A stretch of 64,000 nucleotides of DNA from contig NZ_ML133567.1 of assembly GCF_003985125.1 (NCBI RefSeq), positions 1 to 64,000 of the forward strand. Direction: 5' to 3'. Positions 12,318 to 20,979 of this stretch are shown piece by piece (the stretch's first letter is position 1; every line of letters starts with the position of its first letter). Under the pieces are notes generated by a model. The model was given only the letters and a program-made list of their open reading frames with translations, was not told where the DNA came from and made no database searches. Origin of the DNA: Rhizobium phaseoli (GTDB lineage: Bacteria; Pseudomonadota; Alphaproteobacteria; Rhizobiales; Rhizobiaceae). A program made the position numbers and the translations under genes.

Positions 12318-13064
12318 ATGACGGAAGGCGCCAGAAGCACGATCGACCAGGGCGAAGTGGACCGCTTCTCGGCGATGGCGGCGGAATGGTGGAGCCCGAC
12401 CGGCAAGTTCAAACCGCTGCACAGGTTCAATCCCGTCCGCCTCGCCTATCTAAGAGACAAGGCTTGCGCGAATTTCGGCCGCGATCCGAAAAGCCCTCGG
12501 CCGCTCGAGGGTCTGCGCGTGCTCGATATCGGCTGCGGCGGCGGCCTGTTGTCCGAACCGGTCGCCCGCATGGGCGCCTCCGTCGTCGGTGCGGACCCCT
12601 CCGAGAAGAATATCGGCATCGCCTCGACCCATGCGAAAGCCTCCGGCGTCCCGGTCGACTATCGCGCCGTCACCGCCGAGGAGCTCGCCGAGGCCGGCGA
12701 GACCTTCGATATCGTTCTGAACATGGAAGTGGTCGAACACGTCGCCGATGTCGAGTTCTTCATGACGACCTGCGCGAAGATGGTCCGCCCCGGCGGCCTG
12801 CTCTTCGTTGCCACCATCAATCGGACGATGAAGGCGGCAGCGCTTGCCATCTTCGCCGCCGAGAACATCCTGCGCTGGCTGCCGCGCGGCACCCATCAAT
12901 ATGAAAAGCTGGTGCGTCCGGAAGAACTGGAAAAGCCGCTTGCCGCAAGCGGCCTCGAGATAACCGACCGCACCGGCGTCTTCTTCAATCCACTGTCGAA
13001 CCAGTGGAACCTATCGAGAGATATGGACGTGAACTACATGCTGCTGGGGAAGCGGCCGGCTTGA
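12318..13064 (+). CDS. ubiG: Ubiquinone biosynthesis O-methyltransferase
   Basis: 248 residues with the UbiG start [20 protein letters not shown] and SAM motif [18 protein letters not shown], ending in the family signature region [20 protein letters not shown]. It performs both O-methylations in ubiquinone synthesis. AAGGAG is 7 bases before the ATG. It is transcribed alone, away from lysC and toward the convergent DUF1178 gene. Confidence 0.95.
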   Translation: MTEGARSTIDQGEVDRFSAMAAEWWSPTGKFKPLHRFNPVRLAYLRDKACANFGRDPKSPRPLEGLRVLDIGCGGGLLSEPVARMGASVVGADPSEKNIGIASTHAKASGVPVDYRAVTAEELAEAGETFDIVLNMEVVEHVADVEFFMTTCAKMVRPGGLLFVATINRTMKAAALAIFAAENILRWLPRGTHQYEKLVRPEELEKPLAASGLEITDRTGVFFNPLSNQWNLSRDMDVNYMLLGKRPA

Positions 13065-13119
13065 TTTCGCACTCATAAGCCGGCTACATTTCGGCGAGCC
13101 AAACCGCATCGGCTGACTA

Positions 13120-13548
13120 TTAGTGCACATCCTCCGGCAGAACCGGAATAGCCGCGATCTCTATGCCTTCTTCCACCAGCGCTTGCGCCTCGTCGAGCGT
13201 CGCCTGGCCGATGATGCCGCGGGCATCCGCTTCGCCATAATGGATCTTGCGGGCCTCCTCTGGGAACTTTGTACCGACATCCTCGGAATTGGCTTTAACG
13301 GCGGCGACGGCCTCTTTTAGTTTTTGCAGGGCCTCCTGCCGCATTGCATCCATCGCCAGCGTCTGCCTCTCGTCCTTCTTGCGCGCCGTCGCTACCGACG
13401 GCGCCATCAGAAGTTTGGAGACGGCGGCGGACTGGCAGACCGGGCAGGTCAGGAAACCGGTCGCGACCTGACGGTCGAAGTCGGCGCTTTCCGAAAACCA
13501 GCCTTCGAATTCATGGGCATTGTCGCAGGTGAGGGAATAGCGGATCAA
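13120..13548 (-). CDS. DUF1178 family protein
   Basis: 142 residues. The N-terminus MIRYSLTCDNAHEFEGWF and a later CPVC pair (about residues 35-38) look like a small zinc ribbon; a charged, Lys-rich middle and the C-terminal IHYGEADARGIIG segment follow. DUF1178 has no assigned function. Its ATG overlaps the stop of the preceding nitrilase gene by 4 bases (13545-13548), so the two are translationally coupled. It is the last gene of the comF-grxC-nitrilase-DUF1178 cluster. Confidence 0.9.
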   Translation of the reverse strand: MIRYSLTCDNAHEFEGWFSESADFDRQVATGFLTCPVCQSAAVSKLLMAPSVATARKKDERQTLAMDAMRQEALQKLKEAVAAVKANSEDVGTKFPEEARKIHYGEADARGIIGQATLDEAQALVEEGIEIAAIPVLPEDVH

Positions 13549-14402
13549 GCGGCGACGCCTCCTGCGACTGCCCCCGCAATCTTCTCGACCGAGAATTCCC
13601 GGCCGTTCCTCAGGTTCGGGATCTTGTCATGCGCAGCCTTGACCGCGCCGGGATCGATCTCGGCGAGAATGACCGCCTCTCCGGTGGCGCCGGCGGAGGC
13701 CAGCACCGTGCCCCAGGGATCGATGATCATCGAATGGCCGAAGGTCTCGCGCCCGTCCTCGTGCCGGCCGGCCTGCGCCGCGGCGATGACGAAGACACCG
13801 TTCTCGATCGCGCGGGCGCGCAGCAGTATCTCCCAATGCGCTTCCCCCGTCTGCCGGGCGAAGGAGGACGGAACCGTCATCACCTCGGCGCCGGCAACGG
13901 CCTGAGCTCGGAAAAGCGCGGGAAAGCGCACGTCGTAGCAGATCGCGAAACCCATTTCGGCAAAAGGCAGCGACAGGACGCGCGCCTCCGAGCCCGCCGT
14001 ATAGGCCGCACTTTCACGCCAGCTTTCGCCATTGTCGAGGTCGACGTCGAACATATGGATCTTGTCGTAGCGATTGAGAATCCTGCCGTCGGGACCGAAC
14101 AGGAAACCGCGATTGGCGATCTTGCCGTCGGAAAGCGCGATCGCCGTCGAGCCGACATGCATGTGAATTCCGAACTCCCTGGCAAGCTCGGAGCCGGTCT
14201 TGACGATGACGTCATGCGCCTCGTCTGTGAGCACGGCGCGTGCCGCGGCCCGGTCGCGCTGCAGGATGCCGGTCATCTCGGGCGTCTGCACATAGATCGC
14301 GCCTTGGGCGGCAGCCTCGCGCACCAGCCTTGCCATGGCGGCGGCATTCTTGACCGGATCGACCCCGGAGCACATCTGGATGGCGGCAGCCTTGAAACTC
14401 AT
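13545..14402 (-). CDS. Carbon-nitrogen hydrolase (nitrilase superfamily, Nit1-like)
   Basis: 285 residues from the ATG at 14402, which gives the family start MSFKAAAIQMCSG. The catalytic triad is visible as Glu (QTPEMTGI), Lys (RYDKIHMFDVDL) and Cys (FAICYDVRFPALFR). This branch contains Nit1-like amidases, and deaminated-glutathione amidase is the best-supported activity for close relatives. The gene next door is a glutaredoxin, which fits a glutathione link, but this is inference. It starts 10 bases after the grxC stop. Confidence 0.88.
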   Translation of the reverse strand: MSFKAAAIQMCSGVDPVKNAAAMARLVREAAAQGAIYVQTPEMTGILQRDRAAARAVLTDEAHDVIVKTGSELAREFGIHMHVGSTAIALSDGKIANRGFLFGPDGRILNRYDKIHMFDVDLDNGESWRESAAYTAGSEARVLSLPFAEMGFAICYDVRFPALFRAQAVAGAEVMTVPSSFARQTGEAHWEILLRARAIENGVFVIAAAQAGRHEDGRETFGHSMIIDPWGTVLASAGATGEAVILAEIDPGAVKAAHDKIPNLRNGREFSVEKIAGAVAGGVAA

Positions 14403-14412
14403 CGGTTCGTCC

Positions 14413-14670
14413 TCACGCCGCCAGCATTGGATCGAGCTTGCCGGCACGGTCGAGCGCAAAGAGATCGTCGCAGCCGCCGACATGTTCGGCGCCGATAAAG
14501 ATCTGCGGGAAGGTGGTCCGTCCGTTCGATTTGCCGATCATCTCCTGGCGAAGGTCCGGGGAATAGGTCGCGTCGTGCTCGACGTAGTCGACGCCCTTTT
14601 CTTCAAGAAGGGACTTGGCGCGGCTGCAATAGCCGCAGAACTGCCGTGTATAGATCGTGACGGGTACCAT
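14413..14670 (-). CDS. grxC: Glutaredoxin 3
   Basis: 85 residues from the ATG at 14670 (MVPVTIYTRQFCGYC). The dithiol active site CGYC is at residues 12-15; TFPQIFIG with the cis-Pro and GGCDD for glutathione binding follow. It reduces protein disulfides and glutathione mixed disulfides in the cytoplasm. It lies between comF and the nitrilase gene on the same strand with short gaps. Confidence 0.95.
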   Translation of the reverse strand: MVPVTIYTRQFCGYCSRAKSLLEEKGVDYVEHDATYSPDLRQEMIGKSNGRTTFPQIFIGAEHVGGCDDLFALDRAGKLDPMLAA

Positions 14671-14701
14671 GATATCTCCAGACGGATGCCGGGTATTTCT
14701 G

Positions 14702-15478
14702 TCATATAGGCTCGGAGAGAGCCCTTGCAAAGGTCAAAACCGTGATCTCGGCCGCGCCCGCCTTGCGCAGCGTCCGGCTTGCGGCGGCAACCGTCGCCCC
14801 TGTCGTATAAACGTCGTCGATAAGGACGATGCGCTTGCCGAAAATGTCGTTTTCGCGACCCTTGGCAATCGCGAAAGCGCCTCTGACATTGTCCTCGCGC
14901 GCCTTGGCGCCGAGGCCGACCTGCTGGCTGGTACGTTTGACGCGGACAAGGGTGGCGGCAAGCAGCGGTTTGCCGGAAAGCCTTGCCATATGGCGGGCAA
15001 GCTCGGCAGCCTGGTTGAACTTGCGGGTCAGCATGCGCGTGCGGTGCAGCGGCACCGGAATCAGCGCATCGCAGCTTTCGACCGTCCCATCGGAAGCGCG
15101 CAACATCCATCCGGCCATCATCGGCGCCAGATCGGTGCGATCGCGATATTTAAGCCCATGCACGAGGTCGCGGACCGCGTGGTCGTGGGTCGCCGCCGAC
15201 CGCAGCCGGTCGAAAGGCGGCGGATTGGCGATTGCCTCGGCGCTGAGAATGCCGGCGCCGAGATCGTGCGAGAAGGGAATGCCGAGCACCTCGCAATAGG
15301 GCCGTTCGATAAAGCGGATGCCGGCCCAGCATTTCGCGCAGAGCCCGCGATGGCCGCCGGTGGAAACGCCGCAGACCGAACAGGCCGGCGGATAGAGAAA
15401 ATCGGCAAGTGCCGAAAACGGCCGCAAGAGCTGCGTCCGCAGGAACTCCGCCGGTCTTTCGAAATCGATCGGTCGCAT
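14702..15478 (-). CDS. ComF family phosphoribosyltransferase-like protein
   Basis: 258 residues from the ATG at 15478 (MRPIDFERPAEFLRTQ). A zinc finger at about 30-55 (PPACSVCGV, GLCAKCW) precedes a type I PRTase fold with the PRPP-loop motif VLIDDVYTTGATV near residue 215. ComF proteins take part in DNA uptake in naturally competent bacteria; in rhizobia the role is not established. It is the first gene of a four-gene leftward cluster, and a hairpin (15599-15640) lies in its upstream region. Confidence 0.9.
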   Translation of the reverse strand: MRPIDFERPAEFLRTQLLRPFSALADFLYPPACSVCGVSTGGHRGLCAKCWAGIRFIERPYCEVLGIPFSHDLGAGILSAEAIANPPPFDRLRSAATHDHAVRDLVHGLKYRDRTDLAPMMAGWMLRASDGTVESCDALIPVPLHRTRMLTRKFNQAAELARHMARLSGKPLLAATLVRVKRTSQQVGLGAKAREDNVRGAFAIAKGRENDIFGKRIVLIDDVYTTGATVAAASRTLRKAGAAEITVLTFARALSEPI

Positions 15479-15598
15479 GCCGCTGAGATTAGCCGGTTCT
15501 CTTCGAAAGGAAAATCGCCTTGCAGCGTCAGCGACGCCGGGGCTGCAGCGCCGCGCGTCTGAAAAGACGGACAAGGAAGCTGCAACGCTTTCGGTGGC

Positions 15599-15640
15599 TG
15601 CATAGTCCCTGAAATCGATTCCGATTTCAGGAATTATGCA
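15599..15640. repeat. Intergenic palindrome between comF-like and methyltransferase genes
   Basis: A perfect 10-base-pair repeat (CCTGAAATCG / CGATTTCAGG, 15608-15631, loop ATTC) is enclosed by a further matching pair TGCATA / TATGCA (15599-15604, 15635-15640). It lies between divergent genes, so a terminator role is unlikely. Its core resembles the hairpin at 53041-53082, so it may belong to a dispersed repeat family. Confidence 0.6.
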
Positions 15641-15653
15641 GTAAGGACATCGC

Positions 15654-16538
15654 ATGGAAACGATCTTCGACAGAGCCCTGATCGCCGCACATCGCCATCG
15701 CGCGCTTGTCAACAACGACCCGAAAGCCGCCTTCCTACTGGACATCGCGGCAGAGGAAATGGCCGAGAGGCTGGCGGTCGTTGAACGGCGCTTCGAAACC
15801 GCCGTCGAATTGCATGGCACGACCGGGGCGGCGGCCCGCGCGGCAATGGCGACGGGCAAGATCGGCAAGATGATCCGCGTCGAGAGCGAGAAGGCTTATG
15901 CGGCCTCAAGCGAAAGCTTTATCGAAGCGCCGCTCGAGGACGTGCCTCTCGATCCGCAATCGGCCAACCTCATTCTGGCGCCGCTCAGCCTGCACCTGAC
16001 CAATGACACACCGGGTGTTTTCATCCAGATTCGCCGCGCCCTGAAACCGGACGGTCTGTTCCTGGCGGGCATTCCCGGCGCCGGCACGCTGCAGGAACTG
16101 CGCGACGCGCTCTTGACCGCCGAAGTCGAAATGACCGGCGGCGCCAGCCCGCGCGTCATCCCCTTTGCCGATGTGCGCGATGTCGGAAGTCTCATGCAGC
16201 GCGCCGGCTTCACCCTGCCGGTGATCGACGCTGAGACCTATACGGTACGATATGATTCTCTGTTTCCGCTGATGCGCGATCTCCGGGCCATGGGCATGAG
16301 CAATCCGCTCGCGGCCCGCGGCCGCATGCCCCTGACCCGCACCTTCTTCCTGCGCGCAGCAGAGATCTATGCCGAGCGCTATTCCGATCCCGACGGACGC
16401 ATTCGCGCGACCTTTTCGATCATCTATGTCTCCGGATGGGCGGCTCACGAGAGCCAGCAGAAGCCGCTCCAGCCGGGCTCGGCCAAGGCACGCCTTGCCG
16501 ATGCGCTGAAAGTGGACGAGCACAAGCTCAGGCAATAG
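15654..16538 (+). CDS. SAM-dependent methyltransferase, BioC/NDUFAF5-like
   Basis: 294 residues. METIFDRALIAAHRHRAL is typical of the alphaproteobacterial relatives of NDUFAF5. The Rossmann domain is less canonical than in BioC: the usual glycine-rich loop is replaced by ELHGTTGAAARAAMA, but ESFIEAPLEDVPLDPQSANLI and the later SLHLTND segment fit the fold. The mitochondrial homologue hydroxylates an arginine of complex I rather than methylating, so the activity here is open. AAGGA precedes the ATG. Confidence 0.82.
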   Translation: METIFDRALIAAHRHRALVNNDPKAAFLLDIAAEEMAERLAVVERRFETAVELHGTTGAAARAAMATGKIGKMIRVESEKAYAASSESFIEAPLEDVPLDPQSANLILAPLSLHLTNDTPGVFIQIRRALKPDGLFLAGIPGAGTLQELRDALLTAEVEMTGGASPRVIPFADVRDVGSLMQRAGFTLPVIDAETYTVRYDSLFPLMRDLRAMGMSNPLAARGRMPLTRTFFLRAAEIYAERYSDPDGRIRATFSIIYVSGWAAHESQQKPLQPGSAKARLADALKVDEHKLRQ

Positions 16539-16555
16539 CGTAGACGGCCGTCTGT

Positions 16556-16723
16556 TTAATTGACGGTGATATTGTTGCTGACAACGCTGAAGACGTTCTG
16601 CAGGCTGCCGGTAAAGAAGCCGAGACCCGAGACCAGCGCCGTGCAGATGACGGCGGCGATCAGCCCGTATTCGACCGCCGTTGCACCCGTGCCGTCCGCA
16701 AAAAATGCTTTCAAAAGACGCAT
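16556..16723 (-). CDS. Flp-family type IVb pilin
   Basis: 55 residues from the ATG at 16723. MRLLKAFFADGTGATAVEYGLIAA is the Flp prepilin pattern: a short basic leader, then a cleavage site in the GATAVEYGL region, and a hydrophobic alpha-helix that includes the conserved Glu at +5 and Tyr. The rest is a short tail. Pilins of this class need CpaA-like peptidase and a Tad/Cpa secretion machine; none of these genes is in the window, so this is an orphan pilin. Start could also be the ATG at 16753. The stop is followed by the palindrome AGACGGCCGTCT (16542-16553). Confidence 0.9.
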   Translation of the reverse strand: MRLLKAFFADGTGATAVEYGLIAAVICTALVSGLGFFTGSLQNVFSVVSNNITVN

Positions 16724-16761
16724 TACCCCAACCTTTGCGTGAATCGACTGCAATGACTAAT

Positions 16762-16787
16762 TGCCGGCCATCGGGCGATGGCCGGCA
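16762..16787 (-). terminator. Hairpin between the 105-residue membrane protein gene and the pilin gene
   Basis: TGCCGGCCATCG (16762-16773) pairs perfectly with CGATGGCCGGCA (16776-16787). It begins 3 bases past the stop of the upstream gene. On the minus strand no strong T-run follows, so it may be a partial terminator or an mRNA-stabilising stem that sets different levels of the two neighbours. The TTTT run lies on the plus side. Confidence 0.5.
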
Positions 16788-16790
16788 TTT

Positions 16791-17108
16791 TCAGCAACCG
16801 GCGCCGACGCCGTATCCCTCGACGACGCAGACCGAGCCGGGCGTCTCCTGCAGGACGCTGCGGCGAATCGTATAGCGCTTGCCGCCTTCGTTCTTCGGGA
16901 TCGATCCTGTGGTGATCGTGTCGAAATCCACCGGCGCGCTGGCAAAGACGCTTTTCTTCGAGGAATCGGCAAGCATCGGCGTCAGGATCAGTGTCAGGGC
17001 GACCACCGCCGTGCCAAAGAGAAGGGCGATATTGAGCGCACCCGTCCTGCGCGAGGCAGACGAAGCCCGTTCCTTTTCCCGGACAGCTTTCCAGAAATCA
17101 TCGTCCAT
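16791..17108 (-). CDS. Small single-pass membrane protein, unknown function
   Basis: 105 residues from the ATG at 17108 (MDDDFWKAVREKERASS). An acidic/basic N-terminus of about 25 residues is followed by one transmembrane segment (ALNIALLFGTAVVALTLIL, about 27-45) and a C-terminal part with KRYTIRRSVLQETPGSVCVV and a terminal Cys. The C-terminal domain would be periplasmic by the positive-inside rule. It lies just upstream of the orphan Flp pilin, same strand, so a link to pilus or surface function is possible but unproven. Confidence 0.7.
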   Translation of the reverse strand: MDDDFWKAVREKERASSASRRTGALNIALLFGTAVVALTLILTPMLADSSKKSVFASAPVDFDTITTGSIPKNEGGKRYTIRRSVLQETPGSVCVVEGYGVGAGC

Positions 17109-17296
17109 GAGGTCAAGCCTTTTAAATACGCACGTCAGATGCTTGATTGAGGCCGATCTTTGGCAGAAGGTGTTAAACGATCCATTAATATCCACAGCCG
17201 AAAACGGCGTGGGACAATAATAATCAGCTAACGCTAATACATGTCGACTGGAAGGGCGCAGCAGTTCCTGGAGAACGACATGCAATGAAATAAGAA

Positions 17297-17342
17297 TTTA
17301 AAGCGCGTCGCGCGCATTAAGTTCAACAAGACGCGCTCTAAA
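17297..17342 (-). terminator. Hairpin overlapping the mutT stop codon
   Basis: TTTAAAGCGCGTC (17297-17309) pairs with GACGCGCTCTAAA (17330-17342) with one mismatch. The right arm covers the stop codon of the NUDIX gene (17338-17340). On the minus strand the stem is followed by AATTCTTATTT, so it could end the leftward argJ-GNAT-mutT transcript. The arms also resemble the CGCGCTT repeats at 45151 and 50153. Confidence 0.5.
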
Positions 17343-17766
17343 GTAAATCCTGCAGCATCGGGATGAGCGGCTCGTCGGCCGGCGGCATCGGGTAATCCCG
17401 AAGCGCCTGCGCACGCACCCATTTCAAGGCCTGCCCCTCGCGGCCTTGTGCAATGCCATCATAGCGCCGGCAGATGTAAAGCGGCATCAACAGGTGGAAC
17501 GTCTCGTAGGAATGGCTGGCGAAAGTCAGCGGCGCGAGGCAGGCGATCTTCGTCTTGATGCCAAGCTCTTCCTCGAGCTCGCGCACCAGTGTTTCCTCCG
17601 GCGTCTCGCCGGGCTCGACCTTGCCGCCGGGAAACTCCCACAGCCCGGCAAGCGATTTTCCCTCGGGACGCTGTGCCAATAGAATACGCCCGTCGGCATC
17701 GATCAGCGCACAGGCGGCGACCAGCAATATCTTCCGGCCATTGCACTGTATGAGAGGTTCGCTCAT
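17338..17766 (-). CDS. mutT: NUDIX hydrolase, MutT-like (8-oxo-dGTP diphosphatase)
   Basis: 142 residues from the ATG at 17766, which overlaps the end of the GNAT gene by 4 bases. The Nudix box is complete: GKVEPGETPEETLVRELEEE followed by LGI, with the metal-binding glutamates. LLAQRPEGKSLAGLWEFPGG is the MutT pattern, so it probably removes 8-oxo-dGTP from the nucleotide pool. It is the last gene of the cluster argJ-GNAT-mutT. Confidence 0.92.
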   Translation of the reverse strand: MSEPLIQCNGRKILLVAACALIDADGRILLAQRPEGKSLAGLWEFPGGKVEPGETPEETLVRELEEELGIKTKIACLAPLTFASHSYETFHLLMPLYICRRYDGIAQGREGQALKWVRAQALRDYPMPPADEPLIPMLQDLL

Positions 17767-18569
17767 CGCGGCTCCCGCTGCCAATAACAATAATGATAGG
17801 CGTCGCGAAAACCGAGGCGCTCGTAAAGTGCTATCGCCGGGCGGTTGGAAATCTTGACCTGCAGCCAGGCCGATCGGGCGCTGCGCATGCGTGCCCAGCG
17901 CAGCGCCGAAGTCAGGATTTCGGTGCCTAGTCCTTCGCGTCGCCGCGGTTCGCAGACCGAAAGCGACATGATGCCGGCAAGATCGTTGTCCTGGACGCAG
18001 AGCACGGTCGCAAGCGGGCCGTCCACCGCATTTTCAATCATGAAGAGGCCCGACGGCGGCTTGATCGCGGAAATGATCTCCGCAAGTGCCGGCTTCAGCG
18101 TCAAAGGCGCTCCATCGACGGCAAGGTTGGCATCGACGAAACGGCCGACGTCGTGGGTCGGCAGATGATCGAGCGTATCCGGCAGCGCAGCCTCGGTGAG
18201 ATCACAGGTCATCACCACCGTTTCGTCGAACTGCGTCCAGTTCTGCGCGCCGAGAAGCTCGATCAAGACAGGCGACGCGAGCGGCGTCTGCCGGACGACG
18301 GCGGCGCGACCATAGGCTTCGAACTTGCGGCTCGCCTTTTCCAGGCGGATCTCGACGTCGCGATGGTCCGACGGATCGAGCGGCACGATGGAATTCAGCC
18401 GGTTGGACGGGTGGCCGGCCGTCAACCGGACCTGCCAACTGCCGTCATATTGCACGGATGCCGCCGGCCAGGCGCGAAAACCGACAGCCTCCAGCCTGCG
18501 GACCAGCGGCAAATTCTGCGAGGAAATAGATGCCTGCTCCAACGAACGATCAGCTCCGATAGTCGCCAT
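17763..18569 (-). CDS. GNAT family N-acetyltransferase
   Basis: 268 residues from the ATG at 18569; a start at 18581 adds only four. The C-terminal half (about 145-265) carries the acetyl-CoA motif [18 protein letters not shown] and the closing [22 protein letters not shown]. The N-terminal half is a second, degenerate GNAT-like part. Substrate unknown. It overlaps the end of argJ by 20 bases and the start of mutT by 4, so all three are co-translated. Confidence 0.88.
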   Translation of the reverse strand: MATIGADRSLEQASISSQNLPLVRRLEAVGFRAWPAASVQYDGSWQVRLTAGHPSNRLNSIVPLDPSDHRDVEIRLEKASRKFEAYGRAAVVRQTPLASPVLIELLGAQNWTQFDETVVMTCDLTEAALPDTLDHLPTHDVGRFVDANLAVDGAPLTLKPALAEIISAIKPPSGLFMIENAVDGPLATVLCVQDNDLAGIMSLSVCEPRRREGLGTEILTSALRWARMRSARSAWLQVKISNRPAIALYERLGFRDAYHYCYWQREPR

Positions 18570-19791
18570 TGATCGCAACATATTCCTTGGTGAGGTCGCA
18601 GGTCCAGACGGTTGCCGAACCGGTGCCGAGGCCGATATCGACTTTGACGGGGATATCCTGCGCCTTCATCACATTCGAGGCGGCTTGCTCGGAATAGTCG
18701 GGGTCGCGCTCGCCGTTGACGGCGACCCTGACGTCGCCGAACCAGATGGCGAGCCGGTCGCGGTCGGCCATCTCGCCTGATTTGCCGACAGCCATGACGA
18801 TCCGGCCCCAATTGGCGTCTTCGCCGGCAGCCGCCGTCTTGACCAGCGGCGAATTGGCGATCGACAGCGCGATACGCTTGGCGGCGGCATCGCTCTCGGC
18901 GCCGGTCACGGTGATTTCGAGCATCTTGGTGGCGCCCTCGCCGTCGCGCACCACTTGCAGCGACAGATCCTTCAGCACTTCGTTGAGAGCGGCCCGGAAG
19001 GCCGCAAGGCGCGGATCATCGGCGCGTTCGATGCGGGCCTGGCCGTCTTCGGTCGCGGCACCCGTCGCAAACAGCATCAGCGTGTCGGAGGTGGAGGTGT
19101 CGCTGTCGACGGTCATGGAATTGAAGGTCGGGCCGACGCCATCGGACAGCAGCGCCTGCAGCGCGGCCGGCGCGATGTCCGCATCGGTCACGACGAAGGA
19201 GAGCATCGTCGCCATGTCGGGCGCAATCATGCCCGCGCCCTTGGCAATGCCGTTGATCGTCACGGCAACACCGCCGATCTCGGCGCTGCGCGTCGATACT
19301 TTCGGATAGGTGTCGGTCGTCATGATCGCCTTGGCGGCCTCGAGCCAGAAATCGCCAGTGGCCTCGGCCTGCATCCGCTCCAGGACGCCTGAGAATTTGG
19401 TGGCGTCGAGCGGTTCGCCGATGACGCCGGTCGAGGCCAGATAGACCTCGTTCTCGCCGCAGCCGACGGCCGCCGCGGCCGATTTCGCCGTCAGCGCGGT
19501 CGCCTGGCGGCCCTTCATGCCGGTAAAGGCATTGGCATTGCCGGAATTGACGACGACGGCGCGCGCAACGCCATGCGGCAGGTTGGCACGGCAGAAATCG
19601 ACCGGTGCCGACGGGCATTTGGAGCGGGTGAAAACACCGGCGACGGCGGCCGGCTTGTCGAAGACCATCATCAGCACGTCGGTGCGGTTCTTGTACTTGA
19701 TGCCGGCGGAAGCCGTCGCCATGCGCACGCCGCGCAGCGCAGGCATGGAAACGAAGGATTTCGGAGCAAGCGGAGAAACAGAACCGGACAT
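18550..19791 (-). CDS. argJ: Bifunctional glutamate N-acetyltransferase / ornithine acetyltransferase
   Basis: 413 residues from the ATG at 19791 ([17 protein letters not shown]). The precursor self-cleaves at the Ala-Thr bond in [10 protein letters not shown] near residue 195; the Thr becomes the N-terminal nucleophile of the beta chain. It recycles the acetyl group from N-acetylornithine to glutamate in arginine synthesis. Together with argH (47107) it covers two arginine steps in this window, at separate sites. It lies 60 bases downstream of the parvulin gene. Confidence 0.96.
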   Translation of the reverse strand: MSGSVSPLAPKSFVSMPALRGVRMATASAGIKYKNRTDVLMMVFDKPAAVAGVFTRSKCPSAPVDFCRANLPHGVARAVVVNSGNANAFTGMKGRQATALTAKSAAAAVGCGENEVYLASTGVIGEPLDATKFSGVLERMQAEATGDFWLEAAKAIMTTDTYPKVSTRSAEIGGVAVTINGIAKGAGMIAPDMATMLSFVVTDADIAPAALQALLSDGVGPTFNSMTVDSDTSTSDTLMLFATGAATEDGQARIERADDPRLAAFRAALNEVLKDLSLQVVRDGEGATKMLEITVTGAESDAAAKRIALSIANSPLVKTAAAGEDANWGRIVMAVGKSGEMADRDRLAIWFGDVRVAVNGERDPDYSEQAASNVMKAQDIPVKVDIGLGTGSATVWTCDLTKEYVAINGDYRS

Positions 19792-19820
19792 AATGAAACC
19801 TGCCAATGGAAGATAATGAA

Positions 19821-19841
19821 GGGCCCGGAAGAACCGGGCCC
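19821..19841 (-). terminator. Hairpin between the parvulin gene and argJ
   Basis: GGGCCCGG / CCGGGCCC is a perfect 8-base-pair stem with a 5-base loop in the 60-base gap. No T-run follows on the minus strand (TTCATTATCTTCC), so it is more likely a weak terminator or processing signal than a full stop. Confidence 0.45.
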
Positions 19842-19851
19842 GATGCGAATA

Positions 19852-20733
19852 TTACTGCTGCGGCGCCGGCTGGGCGGGCTCGCTGCCCGGTTCCGGCTGC
19901 TTGTTGGCCTGATCATAACCCTTGCGCAGTGTCTCGTCCGAGATCTCGATCTTGGCGGACGTCTTGGCCTGGTTGAGGAGTGCAAGATACTTGTCGCGCA
20001 TGACGAGCTGACGAACCTGATCCTGCACCTGATCGAAAGGCGGCGGCGGAGCGTCGCGCTTGTCCTCGACCTTGATGACATGATAGCCGAAGTCGGTCTT
20101 CACAGGGGTCTTGGAATAGGCGCCCTTCTCGAGCGCGAAGGCTGCGTCCTCGAATTCCTTGACCATGCGGCCGCGTGAGAAATAGCCGAGATCGCCGCCT
20201 TCCGACTTGTTCGGATCGGTGGATTTTTCCTTGGCGAGTTCGGCGAAATCCTTGCCGGCGTCGAGCTGCTTGATGATTTCCTTGGCTTCGTCCTCGGTCT
20301 TGACGAGGATATGGCGCGCGTGGACTTCCTCCTGCTTCGGCAGGGCTGCGACTTCCTTGTCGTAGCGCGCCTTGACCTCGTCAGGCGTCACGGTGTCGAC
20401 GACATGCTTCTTGAAATAGGCGTTGTGCAGCTCGCGATCGGAAAGATACTGCATGCGCTTCTTGAATTCGTCGGTCTGGTCGAGCTTCTCGGCGATGGCG
20501 TCGGCGGCAAGCAGCTTCACGTCGATGGCGGCGGACAGGGCTGCGACCTTCTTCTGGTCGTCGGGCAGCTGCGCCAGCTGCGGATCGAGATTGGCGACGG
20601 CAAGATCGAGTTCCGACTGGTGGATTTCCAGATTGCCGACCTTGGCGACGACGGCGTCCTCTGCATGGGCCGGAGCCTGGAATGCAACGAAGGTCGCAAA
20701 CGCCAGCAGGGCGAATTTATTGGTGCTCAACAT
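19852..20733 (-). CDS. Periplasmic peptidyl-prolyl cis-trans isomerase, parvulin type (SurA/PrsA-like)
   Basis: 293 residues from the ATG at 20733, which has AAGGG 8 bases upstream (a GTG at 20748 is the alternative). A signal peptide, MLSTNKFALLAFATFVAF, ends near APAHAED. A SurA-like helical N-domain is followed by the parvulin domain at about 130-235 (HARHILVKTEDEAKEIIKQL, GGDLGYFSRGRMVKEFEDAA, DFGYHVIKVEDKR). The tail is Pro/Gln-rich. It should help fold exported proteins; it stands back-to-back with secA, which exports them. Confidence 0.92.
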   Translation of the reverse strand: MLSTNKFALLAFATFVAFQAPAHAEDAVVAKVGNLEIHQSELDLAVANLDPQLAQLPDDQKKVAALSAAIDVKLLAADAIAEKLDQTDEFKKRMQYLSDRELHNAYFKKHVVDTVTPDEVKARYDKEVAALPKQEEVHARHILVKTEDEAKEIIKQLDAGKDFAELAKEKSTDPNKSEGGDLGYFSRGRMVKEFEDAAFALEKGAYSKTPVKTDFGYHVIKVEDKRDAPPPPFDQVQDQVRQLVMRDKYLALLNQAKTSAKIEISDETLRKGYDQANKQPEPGSEPAQPAPQQ

Positions 20734-20836
20734 CAAATAACCCTTCACAGTTACATCGCCGGCGTCAGCATCGCCTATTCCAGCTCAAAATAGCCATCAA
20801 CACCGGATTGTGGCCTTTCTGTATCCGCCAAATCCG

Positions 20837-20865
20837 TTGACATCATTCGACCCCCCTCTTATCTG
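20837..20865 (+). promoter_or_regulatory. Probable secA promoter
   Basis: TTGACA (20837-20842) and TATCTG (20860-20865) with a 17-base spacer. The -35 is consensus, the -10 is weak. The leader to the secA ATG would be about 107 bases. Found by eye. Confidence 0.45.
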
Positions 20866-20979
20866 TCACGCAACCTCGCGTCCAGAACAGTTTCCGGGCG
20901 TTTCAAGGCGTGCGCCTGATTTTCGGCTGGGCCGCGGACAAGAAACGTCGCGGATGAATATTGAGAAAGGACCAGTCAC

